Positions 22,960 through 33,638 of a stretch of DNA of 64,000 bases are shown piece after piece. This stretch comes from Stomorhina lunata (taxonomy: Eukaryota; Arthropoda; Insecta; Diptera; Rhiniidae): contig OW121745.1 in assembly GCA_933228675.1 (NCBI GenBank), positions 467,346-531,345 on the forward strand, given 5' to 3'. Made by a program: the position numbers and the translations under genes. The notes beneath the pieces are model-generated. The model was given only the letters and a program-made list of their open reading frames with translations, ran no database searches and was not told the origin of the DNA. The first letter of the stretch is position 1. The number at the start of each line of letters is the position of its first letter.

Positions 22960-23217
22960 ATGAACGGGCCGAAGGCGATAACGATAGAAGAATACAGGGC
23001 CCGCACCAAAAAACCGGTAGAAGAAAAACACCAAATTCCGGAAGTAAAGAAACCTAAACGCCGTGGAGGCTACAGATGCCGTCTCCTAAGGGAAAAAGCA
23101 TTTTTGCTTAAGGAAATAAATAGAGAACCCCCTCCAAAATGGGAAGACGCCACCCGGCTCTGGGCTAGATTGGACACCTTGGAAAAATTAATAAAGGACC
23201 ATATTAAAACTAAGTAA
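22960..23217 (+). CDS. Small basic leader ORF of the gypsy element
   Basis: This 85-aa frame (ATG 22960) lies between PBS and gag. It is rich in Lys/Arg, with KKPKRRGGYRCRLLREKAF at residues ~30-48 and a PPKWEDATRLWARLD segment near 58-72. Similar short basic leader frames occur in 412/mdg1-type elements; their role is not established. RNA binding is a guess from composition. Position, open frame and charge pattern support a real small protein. Confidence 0.55.
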   Translation: MNGPKAITIEEYRARTKKPVEEKHQIPEVKKPKRRGGYRCRLLREKAFLLKEINREPPPKWEDATRLWARLDTLEKLIKDHIKTK

Positions 23218-23494
23218 TTTATTTATATATATAAATATATATATAAAATATATATATATATTTTAAAGGAAGTGCATTTTATATGCACTCCGTAGGTCGG
23301 TAGGCGTTAACCGCCATTGACATCTTTTTTTTTTTTTAAATACATATCTAAAATTAAGACAAATTTTTCTAAGAATATTAAAAAAAAAAAATAATAATAA
23401 TTATAATAATAACAAAAAAAATACAAAATTTTTTTTTTTTAAATAAGTTTTATCCAAAAATTGTAAATTTCATAGGGATCCATATTGGAACAAA

Positions 23495-23713
23495 ATGTGT
23501 CAAAGTCAAACAAAACTAGACAGACCTTCAGCCAATGTTATAAATGAGGTTGAACTAACACAAAATCAGATAGATTTAAAAACAGTAGAAATTTGCCTCA
23601 TAATTATAGTAATACTACTAGGGTTAAATTTTGCATTACGTATTTATAGGATGCATAGCCGTCAGCTAAAAAAGAGGTATACTAGCAGAGCTAATGAATT
23701 GGATAAAATTTAA
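23495..23713 (+). CDS. Small membrane-protein-like leader ORF of the gypsy element
   Basis: This 72-aa frame (ATG 23495) has a polar N-terminus, one hydrophobic segment (residues ~31-49, VEICLIIIVILLGLNFAL) and a basic tail with LKKRYTSRANELDKI. It ends 43 bp before gag. Leader frames with one hydrophobic segment occur in the 412/mdg1 group. It is not an envelope protein: too short, no signal peptide, no cysteines in an ectodomain. Function unknown. Confidence 0.5.
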   Translation: MCQSQTKLDRPSANVINEVELTQNQIDLKTVEICLIIIVILLGLNFALRIYRMHSRQLKKRYTSRANELDKI

Positions 23714-23755
23714 TTTTTTTTTTATTCCAAACTTAAGTAATGTATAAGTATATTC

Positions 23756-24778
23756 ATGAATTGGCAAAGTATTCTAAACAAATGTAGGGATATTAAAGCA
23801 ACATTTGAAAAATCCTACAAATGTATTAACATAGAAAGACCTATAAAGGACGACACACTACAGAAACATTTTGATACTTTATTAGATTGCCTTGAAAAAA
23901 TCAGAGTAATTTTAAATGTAAACTATGACCAACTGACGTCTACTCACAAAACTGCCGCAGAAGCGTTCTTTTTTGACATTAGGAACAAGATATTGACAAT
24001 AGCATCAAAGAAAAACTTTAAAATAGAATTACCAGAAACTTTACACGAAGAAATATCAATTAAAAATATAACCTTAAAACAAGAAACACATAGCAAAATG
24101 ACCCAAACAACAGTAGAATTTCTAAATACCGCCTCAAGGCTAATACCCGATTTCGACGGTAAGCCTGAAAATTTAAGACCATTCCTTGATGCTCTCACAC
24201 TGGTAGATTCATTAGTAGACACACATGGTAACGTGGCTGTATGTCTTATAAAAACGAAACTAAAAGGAACTGCGAGAAACCTTATTAGTACTGAGTCTTC
24301 AATCACTGAAATTGTGACTAAACTCAAAGCATCTGTGAAGGGAGAATCAGTTGAAGTTCTGTCCGCTAAACTAATGAACATCAAACAAAATAGTAAAACT
24401 GCAAATGCATATTGTGCTGAGATAGAGGCTATGACAAAATCATTAGAAAATGCGTATATATCCGATGGCTTGTCATGTGAATTGGCCAATAAATATTCCA
24501 CACAAGTCGCTGTAAAAGCAATGACTAAAAACTGTACCATCGATAAGGTAAAACTAATTATGGAAGCAGGTCAATTTAACAGCATGAATGAAGCAATTGG
24601 AAAATTTGTTAACAGCTGCACTGAAGCCACTGGACAACAGAATGCAGTTTTATACTTCGGACAAAGACCTAACCGAATAAACTATCGGGGAAATAACAGA
24701 CGATACCGTGGAGGATATAATTATCCACGTTATAACAACAATAATAACCGCAACAATTACCGCCAAGGTCGGAAGTAA
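23756..24778 (+). CDS. Gypsy Gag protein
   Basis: The 340-aa frame begins at ATG 23756. A capsid-like helical region centres on ASRLIPDFDGKPENLRPFLD (residues ~124-143), a feature of 412/mdg1 Gag. The C-terminus is an Asn/Arg/Gly-rich tail (about 300-340) in place of CCHC zinc knuckles; such tails bind RNA in this lineage. Pol follows in the -1 frame, open from 24742, so expression of Pol would need a frameshift in the 24742-24778 overlap. Confidence 0.9.
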   Translation: MNWQSILNKCRDIKATFEKSYKCINIERPIKDDTLQKHFDTLLDCLEKIRVILNVNYDQLTSTHKTAAEAFFFDIRNKILTIASKKNFKIELPETLHEEISIKNITLKQETHSKMTQTTVEFLNTASRLIPDFDGKPENLRPFLDALTLVDSLVDTHGNVAVCLIKTKLKGTARNLISTESSITEIVTKLKASVKGESVEVLSAKLMNIKQNSKTANAYCAEIEAMTKSLENAYISDGLSCELANKYSTQVAVKAMTKNCTIDKVKLIMEAGQFNSMNEAIGKFVNSCTEATGQQNAVLYFGQRPNRINYRGNNRRYRGGYNYPRYNNNNNRNNYRQGRK

Positions 24779-27700
24779 TTCGACAAATTAATTTCGTAGC
24801 TCTTGAAAATGATATAATAATACCAAACCAAGAAGTATCACCAGGTGTTTTTATCCCAAACATGTTAGTAAAATCGAGTAATGCATTTATTCGATTTTTG
24901 AATACTACAAATAACATAGTTACAATTAAACAGGATAACATACAAACAGAAAATATCTATGACTACCAGATAATCACACAAAATTTAAACCAAAAAGAGG
25001 ACAGAAATTCTAAAGTTATGAACTTACTAATGAAAAATTTTCCAGATCAATTTAAGACAACGTTAACTAAACTTTGCACAGAATATAGCGATATTTTTGG
25101 TTTGGAAACAGAAGCAATATCAACTAATAATTTCTATGAGCAAACTCTGAGGTTAAAAGATACGCAACCAGTATACATTAAAAACTACCGTATACCAAAT
25201 TCACATAAAGATGAAATCAACAATCAAGTTAAAACGCTAATAGAGAACAACATAGTTGAACCTTCATTCTCAGAATATAACAGTCCAATTCTATTGGTCC
25301 CAAAGAAATCACTTCCAGGTCCAAACGAAAAGAGATGGCGACTCGTGATAGATTATAGGCAAATAAATAAAAAATTAATATCCGACAAATTTCCATTGCC
25401 TAGAATCGACGATATCCTCGACCAACTTGGCAGAGCAAAATACTTTTCTTGTTTAGATTTAATGTCAGGTTTTCACCAAATCACTTTGGAGAAAAACTCG
25501 AGAGACTTGACGTCGTTCTCAACAAACAATGGTTCATATAGATTTACTAGACTACCCTATGGCTTAAAAATAGCGCCCAATTCTTTTCAAAGGATGATGA
25601 CACTTGCATTTAGTGGTTTAAAACCAGACCAGTCATTCCTATATATGGACGACTTGGTCGTATTAGGATGTTCTGAGAAGCATATGCTTTCCAATTTACG
25701 TGATGTATTTAATATTTGCCGCAAATACAATTTAAAGTTACACTCTGAGAAATGTTCATTTTTTATGAGAGAGGTTACCTATCTGGGTCACAAGTGTACT
25801 GATAAAGGAATACTACCAGACGACAGCAAATACTCGGTAATCGAAAATTATCCAACGCCGAAGGATGCGGATAGCGCGAAAAGGTTCGTCGCCTTTTGTA
25901 ACTATTACCGAAGATTTATTAAAAATTTCTCTGAGTATTCCAGACATCTTACACGCTTATCTAGAAAAGGTGTACCGTTTGAATGGACAAATGATTGCGA
26001 CTTCGCATTCAAATACTTAAAGAATTTTTCTAAGGAATTTTGCATAACAAAAGATGCAAGTAAACATGCGTGTGGTGCAATCCTTGCTCAAGAATATGAG
26101 GGCAAACAGCTACCAATATCATACGCTTCAAAAACATTTACCAAGGGAGAAAGTAATAAGTCAACCATTGAGCAAGAATTAACTGCCATACATTGGGCTA
26201 TCACACATTTTAGGCCATATATCTATGGAAAACATTTCTTGGTCCGAACAGACCACCGACCTCTTTCATACTTGTTCTCAATGAAAAATCCCAGTTCTAA
26301 GCTAACAAGAATAAGACTAGATCTGGAAGAGTATGATTTCACAGTTGAATACCTTCGGGGGACAGAAAATTATATCGCCGACGCATTGTCGCGAATTTCA
26401 ATAAATGATTTGAAAGAAATTAACGAAAGAGTATCAAGTGTATTAAAAGTCACGACAAGATCGATGACAGAACATAAAGATAGTAGAAATCTAATAAATC
26501 AGCATGAAACAAAAAAAATTGATGAGCCCAAAATATATGCACCCATTAAGAATACTGACGTCAGAAAATATTATAAGTTGAAGATTTTTCCTAATAAAAG
26601 CTATATTAAAAAAGGAAAATCCATTTTTGCTAGCATAAAAATTGATGATTTGTTTACTAAAGAGAAATTTGACATAAGACAATTCTTCTCTAGGCTCGAA
26701 GAAGTGGCCAGTAAATTAAGCATTAATAAAATACAAATAGCACCAAGTGAGAAAATATTTGAATATATATCAGCTGAAGATTTTAAAAGTATGGGCAATA
26801 ATGTGTTACATAAAATTAAAATAGCGCTATTAAACAAAGTAACCATAATCAATAATAAGAATGCCAAGGCAATTCTAGAAGTAATGCTGAAATACCACGA
26901 TGACCCGATTGAAGGAGGACATTGTGGGGTGTTTAGAACCACTGAAAAAATAAAAAGACACTTTTACTGGAAGAATATGACAAAAGATATTGCCAAATAC
27001 GTAAAAGCATGTCACAAATGTCAAGTTGCGAAAACTACCAAACATATTAAAAGTCCGATGATTCTCACAGAAACACCTGTCAAGCCATTTGATACGGTGT
27101 ATATAGATACAATCGGACCGTTTCCCAGATCAATAAATGGAAACGAATATGCAATCACATTAATATGCGACTTAACGAAATATTTGGTAACGGTGCCAAT
27201 ACCTGATAAATCGGCAAGAACTGTCGCTAAAGCAATATTTGAAAACTTTGTTCTTACCTATGGACCGATGAAGACGTTCATTTCGGACATGGGTACAGAA
27301 TACAAAAACGCTATACTGACTGAACTTTGTAACCTATTGAAAATTGAAAAATTAACTTCAACAGCACATCATCACCAAACTGTAGGGACAATAGAAAGAA
27401 CTCATAGAACTTTTAATGAGTACGTACGTTCATACATATCAATAAATAAAGACGATTGGGATGAGTGGCTTAGGTATTTTACATACTGTTTTAAAACAAC
27501 GCCATCAACTGTACATAATTACTGTCCTTATGAACTGATTTTCAGTAAAGTTCCAAACAATTTTAAAGATTTCAATGAAGTAGATAGAGTTACACCACTA
27601 TATAATGTAGATAATTATGCCAAAGAGGCCAAATATAGATTAGAAGTATCACTTAAGAGAGCAAAACAATTACTAGACATAAATAAAATTAGGCAAAAGG

Positions 27701-27918
27701 AAAGATATGATAAGAATGCATTAGATTACAACTTTAAAATAGGAGATTTTGTTCTATTAAAAAATGAAGCAGGACATAAACTGGAGGAATCCTATAAAGG
27801 TCCATATGAAATTAAAAATCTAGACTTAAGAAACAATGTAACTATAGTAGATAAGAAAACACAAAATAAACAAATAGTCCATAAGAATAGACTTAAGCTA
27901 TCCAATAAAAATATTTAA
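24742..27918 (+). CDS. Gypsy Pol (RT, RNase H, integrase), protease not visible
   Basis: The frame is open from 24742, with a first ATG at 24862. RT: LVIDYRQINKK, LPYGLKIAP and YMDDL at 25642-25656. RNase H: KDASKHACGAIL and TDHRPLSYLF, but about a dozen residues normally between the LK and FSKEF motifs are missing near 26025. Integrase: zinc finger H26920, H~26959 and CHKC at 27010-27021, then catalytic D27106, D27286 and E27394, and a GPY/F-type module (YKGPYEI). The region just after gag corresponds to post-protease sequence; no D-S/T-G active site is seen. High similarity to 412-type Pol is inferred from motif wording. No stops. Confidence 0.9.
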
Positions 27919-28088
27919 TTTAACTGAGAGCTCCAGTAAAATCTAGAAAACTTGTAATTATAATCATAAAATAAAACAAAGAAAAAAGAAAAAAATAACA
28001 TATTAAACTAAATATATATTAAGCATTATTCTCAAATTTTGTAAAAGAATGTCCATAGAACTTTAAGTTATATGAACATTCTTCCGTA

Positions 28089-28097
28089 AAAGGGAGG
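28089..28097 (+). other. Gypsy polypurine tract
   Basis: AAAGGGAGG-type purine run directly abutting the TG of the 3' LTR. Confidence 0.8.
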
Positions 28098-28527
28098 TGT
28101 AGCATGACTCAAGTTCATCATTACCAACAAGAACATTTCTGGCTAATTTTAAATAAAAGAATATCATGTTACCATTCAACGATTAACACACTTAATGACT
28201 ATTGCTGCTACAGCATATTAAACTGAAAACACACAGTCAAACTGTTACTGTATCAATTGTTCAACAGTCAACTCTTTTGGTGTTGTACAACTGATCGTTG
28301 TAATATATATTACAAATCTAGCCATGAGTGTTCTGTCTGTCGCTACACTACCCACTGTATATAGAATTGCTAAATAAGCAATTATTTACTATAAATTTCG
28401 ATGATTATTTTCAATAAAGAAAATTCTTTGCTTAAATACTTGTAGTGCTACTAGTTAGCACCATATCTGCAAAGAATTACCATAAATAAAATTATATATA
28501 TTTATTTTGAACCTAAACCAATCTACA
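28098..28527 (+). repeat. Gypsy 3' LTR
   Basis: 430 bp ending CCAATCTACA, followed by the CTAT duplication and the resumed transposase tail. Confidence 0.93.
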
Positions 28528-28531
28528 CTAT

Positions 28532-28746
28532 ACATTAATTCTCGTCGTCAAAAGGTCCCAGCACCACAATTGATCGCAAGTTACACGTCTCCATTGGCCA
28601 TATCGCAGAACAAAAAACGTGATTTATTGGATATGCTGCCACTGATTAGTACTCATCTACATAGTTTTTATGAAAACATAAAGGCCGAAGGAGAACGTTC
28701 TTTTGAAATTGATCCGGATCTTGAAGAAGAAGAAACTCAACAATAA
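28532..28746 (+). pseudogene. Transposase C-terminal tail of the ATAT-TSD element
   Basis: The frame reads NSRRQKVPAPQLIASYTSPL, then ISQNKKRDLLDMLPLI and HLHSFYENIK, and stops at 28744-28746 after a Glu-rich end. The KK.DLL.ml.lI...h.fY pattern is the usual C-terminus for the transposon protein whose N-terminal part lies at 21533-22365. The hundreds of codons expected between the two parts are gone, and the gypsy element sits in that gap. Confidence 0.55.
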
Positions 28747-30262
28747 ACTAAGTGTAAAAAACACAAAATATGGATTTTTACTGTTTCCTTGAATTATTTT
28801 ATTATTTTATTTGAAAGTGAATTTTAATGTTTTAATTAAATTTAATGAGAAATGTATTATTTTTAACCATGTTTTTGTATAATTTCCATATTGTAACGAA
28901 AAAGTGAATATTTTTGTCTAAATAAAACCGAAATATTTTTTCCAGATCAACTTCTTTCAACTTTATTTTCATATTTCATTTAAAAAAAATAACTTCTCTT
29001 GACTTAGGCGATTAAAAACATTTTATAATTTAATCAAAAAAATTTTGACAAAACGACTTGTATGATAGAAGCTATTTTTTTTTTTTTATTAAAATCCATT
29101 TGACAAAACGTCTTAATTTTAATTTTTGTCGTTTTAAAGAAAACGATTGCTTTTAGAAGGAAAAAAAGGGTCGCATATTGTTTATTGAGTATTTGTGTAT
29201 AATATCCAAGTTCGAAATTTCTTTAATTTTCTTAGCAATAACTTCTATTAGTCTTTTTAACTGTTTTTTCGCTCTACTGAAAAGTTGTGGATTTGGAAAG
29301 AAGACGTTTTGTCAAAAGTCCACAGATATTATTGTTGAAATATTCATCTTAATTAGTTAACTAACTTCAGATTAATAAGTACCTAAATCTTCAAACCGAC
29401 AAAGCTGATATCCATCCATTTATCTAAAACTAAGTGTGTATACCTTATAATTCTAAGGCTTGTATACATTGACAATCATTGTTAAAGCTTTGACCTAAAT
29501 CAGTCCGATAACTTCTGAGTTTTACATAACTAATCAAGAACTTTACTACCCTCACTGCGCACTGTTTTTTGGGTTGCATGCCAGAATACTTAATCTTCAT
29601 CAAATCGATGTGCTCTTGCAAATCTAAGGGCATCTACATTTTGAAGCATCTTTTCTGCATGGTTTATCTGGGGGGTTACTCCGTATCTCGATTCGAAAGA
29701 AACTCTTTTCGAAACACAATGCTTTAAGCATACAAATTCGAACAATTTTATTTTCGAATCGAAATACAGAGCAGCCCCCCTGGTCTATCGAACTTTATTA
29801 AATGTTCATAAAATAGACACATAAATCGAAGCTACTGGCTGGCTTAAATAAGCAATCTCTACTTGTAGTCTAGTAATCATTATCTTTCACATAGGGACCA
29901 CTTTAGAATCCAAGTGACGCTGCCTTAGACATCAGCCACCTGCCCAACCTAACCTTTGGGTACATAACTATTCTAGATGATGACGCCACCAAAAAGCTTT
30001 TCGTTTTCTGACCCTTAATTTTAAAGACTCTTTGCATATAATACTAGTAGTTATAACCAAATATTGCTAGGAATTACATTTAGTATGAACAAAAGAAAAT
30101 TAGTGTACATATCAAGCATTTGTGTGGAGCTCAACTAAGTCAGTAATCAGAAACTATATAATTATCAAAATATTCTTTCGATTTTGTACTTTACTTTTGG
30201 AACACTATTGGTGAAGGGTATCCAAGATTCGGCAAAGCCGAATATACCACTCTTACTTGTTT

Positions 30263-30767
30263 TGTATTTAATATTTATTGTAATTAATACTTACATTTTT
30301 GCATAAAACTTTTAATTTCACGATAGGAATTAAGTGTAATTTCAAACTACTTCTTTTTTATAAATGACGTTTCTAGAACATGGCAATTCACTACGAATTG
30401 TGTGTTCGAAAACAAAATGAAACGTACAAAGTAGAATGTAGAACACCAAACAATCAAACTGAAGTGATTTCAAATTAATTTTACTTCAAAGTGGAATTCA
30501 GAACATGCCTGTATGTTTATAAAAGGAAAGTGTATTGTTGGCGATTTTTGGAAATTATACTGATCCCTTGCGGGCAAAATATCCGGATATTTTTCAACTT
30601 TGTTTTATATTTTTTTGTAGCTGGGCTAAAGTCTATTCATGCTGTAAATTTCATCGCTGTAAGTTTATTCATTATAGTTTTTTCCAATTTTACTATGGGC
30701 TCAAATAACTGCGTCTGTAAATTTACTTCTGGCTTTAGAGCTTAAATGATATTGATAGCTTTAGTTT
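30263..30767. other. Residual Harbinger right part, then unassigned sequence
   Basis: 30263-30480 should be the continuation of the Harbinger element after the Helentron. On the minus strand it has an ATG-started short exon with a GTAAGT donor near 30285-30295. 30480-30767 has an 84-codon open frame with no recognisable motif. I see no gene I can support. Confidence 0.3.
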
Positions 30768-31081
30768 GTGAACCGGCGTGGTGTAGTAGGTTAGTCGTCC
30801 GCCTAGCATACCAGAGGTCCCAAGATCGATCCCCGGCCAGACCCACTTGAAAAAAATAAATTTTCAAAAAAGCGGCGGTTCACCTTATAACTCAGCTTGC
30901 CCCTGGTTATTGAGTATTAGGCTATGTAAAACTTCTCTAACTCATGCATTTGACGTTCGGAGCTGGAGTTAAGAAGTAGGTCCCTTTCAATGAGTCTAAA
31001 AATAGAATCGCATGCAGCTCGTTGTCTGAGAGAAGTACCACTTGTTCCAATTGGAATGTTGTCGTGGAAATTATTATTATT
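30768..31081 (+). repeat. tRNA-derived SINE
   Basis: The head is GTGAACCGGCGTGGTGTAGT, with an A-box-like TAGTAGGTTAGTCG (30784-30797) and B-box GGTCCCAAGATCGATCC (30817-30833). A ~230-bp unrelated body follows, ending in a TTATTATTATTA tail. The head matches the minus-strand copy at 15611-15693. The tail suggests mobilisation by a LINE using TTA repeats. It sits at the left edge of the GTACC array. Confidence 0.75.
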
Positions 31082-33408
31082 ACCAAATACGTATTTATTG
31101 GTTTTTTAACACCTATCGGTTGCTACACAAATTGTGTTTCTATGTTTATTAGTTCAAAAGATAGATTGGGTTAAAAATATACTAAAATAAAGTTTTTTAC
31201 CTTTTATACCCTTATTTGTGCCATTTCCAAAAAAGTACCAAACACGTGTTCCCTTATTTTTCTATTTGATCCAAATCCAATTTCAACTTTGTTTCTTTAT
31301 ATGTTGGTTTCTGAGATATGATGTTACTAATTTTTTCCTACCCACTTTTACCCCTTAAGCGGCCGAATTAAAAAAAATACCAATTTAATTTATGCTTTTA
31401 TTGCTCTTGGTTTAGGAGATATGATGTAACCGATTTCCCCTTTTTTATCACCTAAATTGAAAAATGCACAAAATACTTGTATCGACTTTCCTATAAATTT
31501 TATTTCTTTCATATACATTTTATTTCTGGCTTTATTGGTTCAAGTGATATAAGATAAAGTAGAATCAACCTACCCTAATTTTTTCCTTGTTTTTATCCCC
31601 TAAATCAAAAAAGTACCAAACACATGATTGATACTTTATGTTGTTCACCGTTTCCGTTTTAAATTCTGTTTCTGTGTTGATTGGTTCAAAAGATAAAAGA
31701 TGGGTTAAAAAAGTACCAACAACTTATTTTTACCCCCTATTTAAACCATATGCAAAAAGTACCCAATACGCGTCTTCTTATTTTTGTAGCCGATTCCAAC
31801 ACTCAAATTAAGTCCTACCATTTTAGTTCCGGATATAAAGCATTACTGACTTATCCCTTTTTTACCCCCATTTTTAAGAATCCCTTCTTCGTGGATCTAT
31901 GCATCGTAAAAGGCACCCGCTATCAACATTTCAGATCCCTGGCTTTAGTCGTTTGGGCTGGACAATTATGAGTCAGTCAGTCACGTTAGAGTTTTATACA
32001 TGTACTAGCTTTTTAAAAGTTCCAATCGACCAGTCTATAAATTATATTTCTGCATCATAGGTTTAAAAGATATGCAAAGTGTAAAAATAAAGAAACCCAC
32101 CCTTCAATACTATCCCGTTTTTACCCTTTTAACAAAATTAACCGAAAAAGGATCAAACACGTATTTAATATTTTTTAATGCTTATCGATTATGATAAAAA
32201 TTTTTTTTCTACCCCTATTGGTCCACAGGTCCCTTAATTTCGTAGCAGATTAAAATTCAATTTAAATTTTATTTATACCGCTGTTAGTTTTAGAGATATA
32301 AGGCTACTGCTTGTTCCCTTTTCTACACAGTTTTACACGCGGAATTCGCAAAAAGTACTGAACACGTATTCTTTAATTTTAACTGCTGATCTAAGACCAC
32401 TTTAATTTTTGTTTCTATTGCTTTCAGTTTCAAAGATATCATTTTACCGGTTTTTGCTTTTTTACACCCTCAATTGAATTAAGTACTCAACACGTCTCTT
32501 ATAATTCTTCAATTTGAATCGACTCGTCTATTAATTATTCTTCTGGCGTCATTAGCTTTAATGGTATTCATAGTTAAAAAAACCAAAAACCTACCCTTGA
32601 CTATTTCCAGTTTTTACCCTTAAAATTACCAAAAAGGTTTTTATTATTTTTTTTAGGCTTATCGATACTTATTTTTCCCTTTTCTACGCTTTTGTAACCG
32701 CAAAATAGCCGAATTTATAAAAAGTACTTTATACGTGTTCCTAAATTTTTACTGCTAATGGTTTAGAAGGTATTACGTTACCGATTTTTTCACTTTTTTA
32801 CTCTTTAAATTAAAAAGAAGTACCGTGTCTTATATTTCTTCAATGTGAATCGACCCGTCATTATACTTCTGGATTCATTAGCTTAATTGATATTCATACT
32901 TTAAAAACAAACAAAAAAAAAATAAGCTTGAATATTTCCCGTTTTAACTCTTTTATACCCCATTTATCATAAAAGTACCAAACACGTATTTAATGTTTTT
33001 TTAGTACTTATCAATTGATAGATACTCAATCTTTTTTATTTCTAAAGATACGTACGGACAACGTTGCCAAGCGTGTAGATTTTATCTGTTATTTTACAGA
33101 TGTTAAAAATTGAAAATAGTGGAAAACAGGTTTTTACCCACTAAAACAGTTTTTTGAATTCTATAATTTTATTTTTCGTATAAAAATAGGGTTTTATAAC
33201 ATTTCTTTAAATTTATTTTAAACATGCATACATATTTAAAAGATGAAAAACAGATTTTTTATTCGGAATTGTCAGTTTTTTAAATATATGTCAACACTGT
33301 GAACCCTTTTTCACCCTTATTAGTGTCATGTTTCTATCACTTTTGATTTAGAAGATATTACGTTACCGATTTTCCCCTTTTTACCCTCAAAATTGAAAAG
33401 AAAAAGCA
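31082..33408. repeat. GTACC/CACGTG array copy 2, segment 1
   Basis: Same degenerate units as 1-1430 (cores near 31235, 31610, 31715, 32975). An inner TCAGTCAGTCACGTTAGAGT end-like motif at 31971-31995 suggests two arrays are joined here. It ends at the LINE insertion, where ACCACGTGTCTTA is duplicated. Confidence 0.6.
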
Positions 33409-33638
33409 ACCACGTGTCTTATTTATTTATTCATGAATACATTATAAATAAATTTATAAAATATATAAAGGAAAAGCGCAAGGTATCTAGACCATATTGA
33501 GGGCAAATTATGATAAATATATAAGTTTAAAATTTATTAGATAATGGAAATTAAAATAAGAAAACTTTTTTAAAGTGATAAATTAATTTTAAAATTAAAT
33601 ATACATATTTGTAAATTAACAAAATATTGGATATACGT

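Larger units (their letters stand above)
22366..28527 (+). mobile_element. Gypsy LTR retrotransposon, 412/mdg1 lineage
   Basis: 6,162 bp with 430-bp LTRs differing at only two positions seen by eye, a 4-bp duplication CTAT (22362-22365, 28528-28531), PBS, PPT, two small leader ORFs, gag and pol. Four-base duplications fit Ty3/gypsy. It lies inside the ATAT-TSD transposon. Frames are open but no protease is visible and RNase H is shortened, so it probably needs help in trans. Confidence 0.93.
20942..29325 (+). mobile_element. DNA transposon with 4-bp ATAT duplication (Sola-like candidate), carrying a gypsy insert
   Basis: Terminal inverted repeats begin CTGTGGAGTTTTGACATAAC on the left and CTGTGGACTTTTGACAAAAC on the right strand. 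ATAT flanks both sides (20938-20941, 29326-29329); because ATAT is palindromic a 2-bp TA duplication cannot be excluded. Short motifs of the type TTTGACAAAACGACTTCTTT recur throughout both subterminal regions. The interior has broken pieces of a Cys-rich transposase; with the gypsy insert removed the element is about 2.2 kb and lacks the catalytic centre. Assignment to Sola rests on TSD length and general protein pattern only. Confidence 0.7.
19517..30262 (+). mobile_element. Helentron-like element, split by a DNA transposon and gypsy nest
   Basis: 5' end TATACCCTTCACCAATAGGT with its palindromic partner, GATCGACTCAGAATCG and GTCTGTCTGTC. The 3' end (30205-30262) has GGTGAAGGGTATCCAAGATT, the hairpin TTCGGCAAAGCCGAA and ACTCTTACTTGTTT. 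The reading breaks at 20941 in CATCCCAAATAT and resumes at 29326 in ATATTATTG, exactly where the nested element sits. Without that insert it is about 2.4 kb, close to the copy at 46132-48712. No coding capacity. Confidence 0.8.
16441..30480. mobile_element. PIF/Harbinger element, heavily interrupted
   Basis: The element has two convergent genes, as is usual for PIF/Harbinger: a DDE_Tnp_4-type transposase on the plus strand (16461-18463) and a Myb/SANT-like partner on the minus strand (18705-19505). It is interrupted by a hAT element (17342-18395) and by a Helentron (19517-30262) that itself hosts two further elements. Outer edges are approximate because I could not find matching terminal inverted repeats. 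Residual right-end sequence after 30263 is assigned only by continuity. Confidence 0.6.

Noticed and set aside
23495..23713. Envelope glycoprotein of an errantivirus
   Set aside because: Too short, upstream of gag, without signal peptide or cleavage site.
23944..24540. 198-codon minus-strand frame
   Set aside because: It lies wholly antisense to the gypsy gag gene.
30784..30833. tRNA gene suggested by A and B boxes
   Set aside because: The same head occurs at 15611-15693 with A-rich or TTA tails and a body; this is a tRNA-derived SINE.
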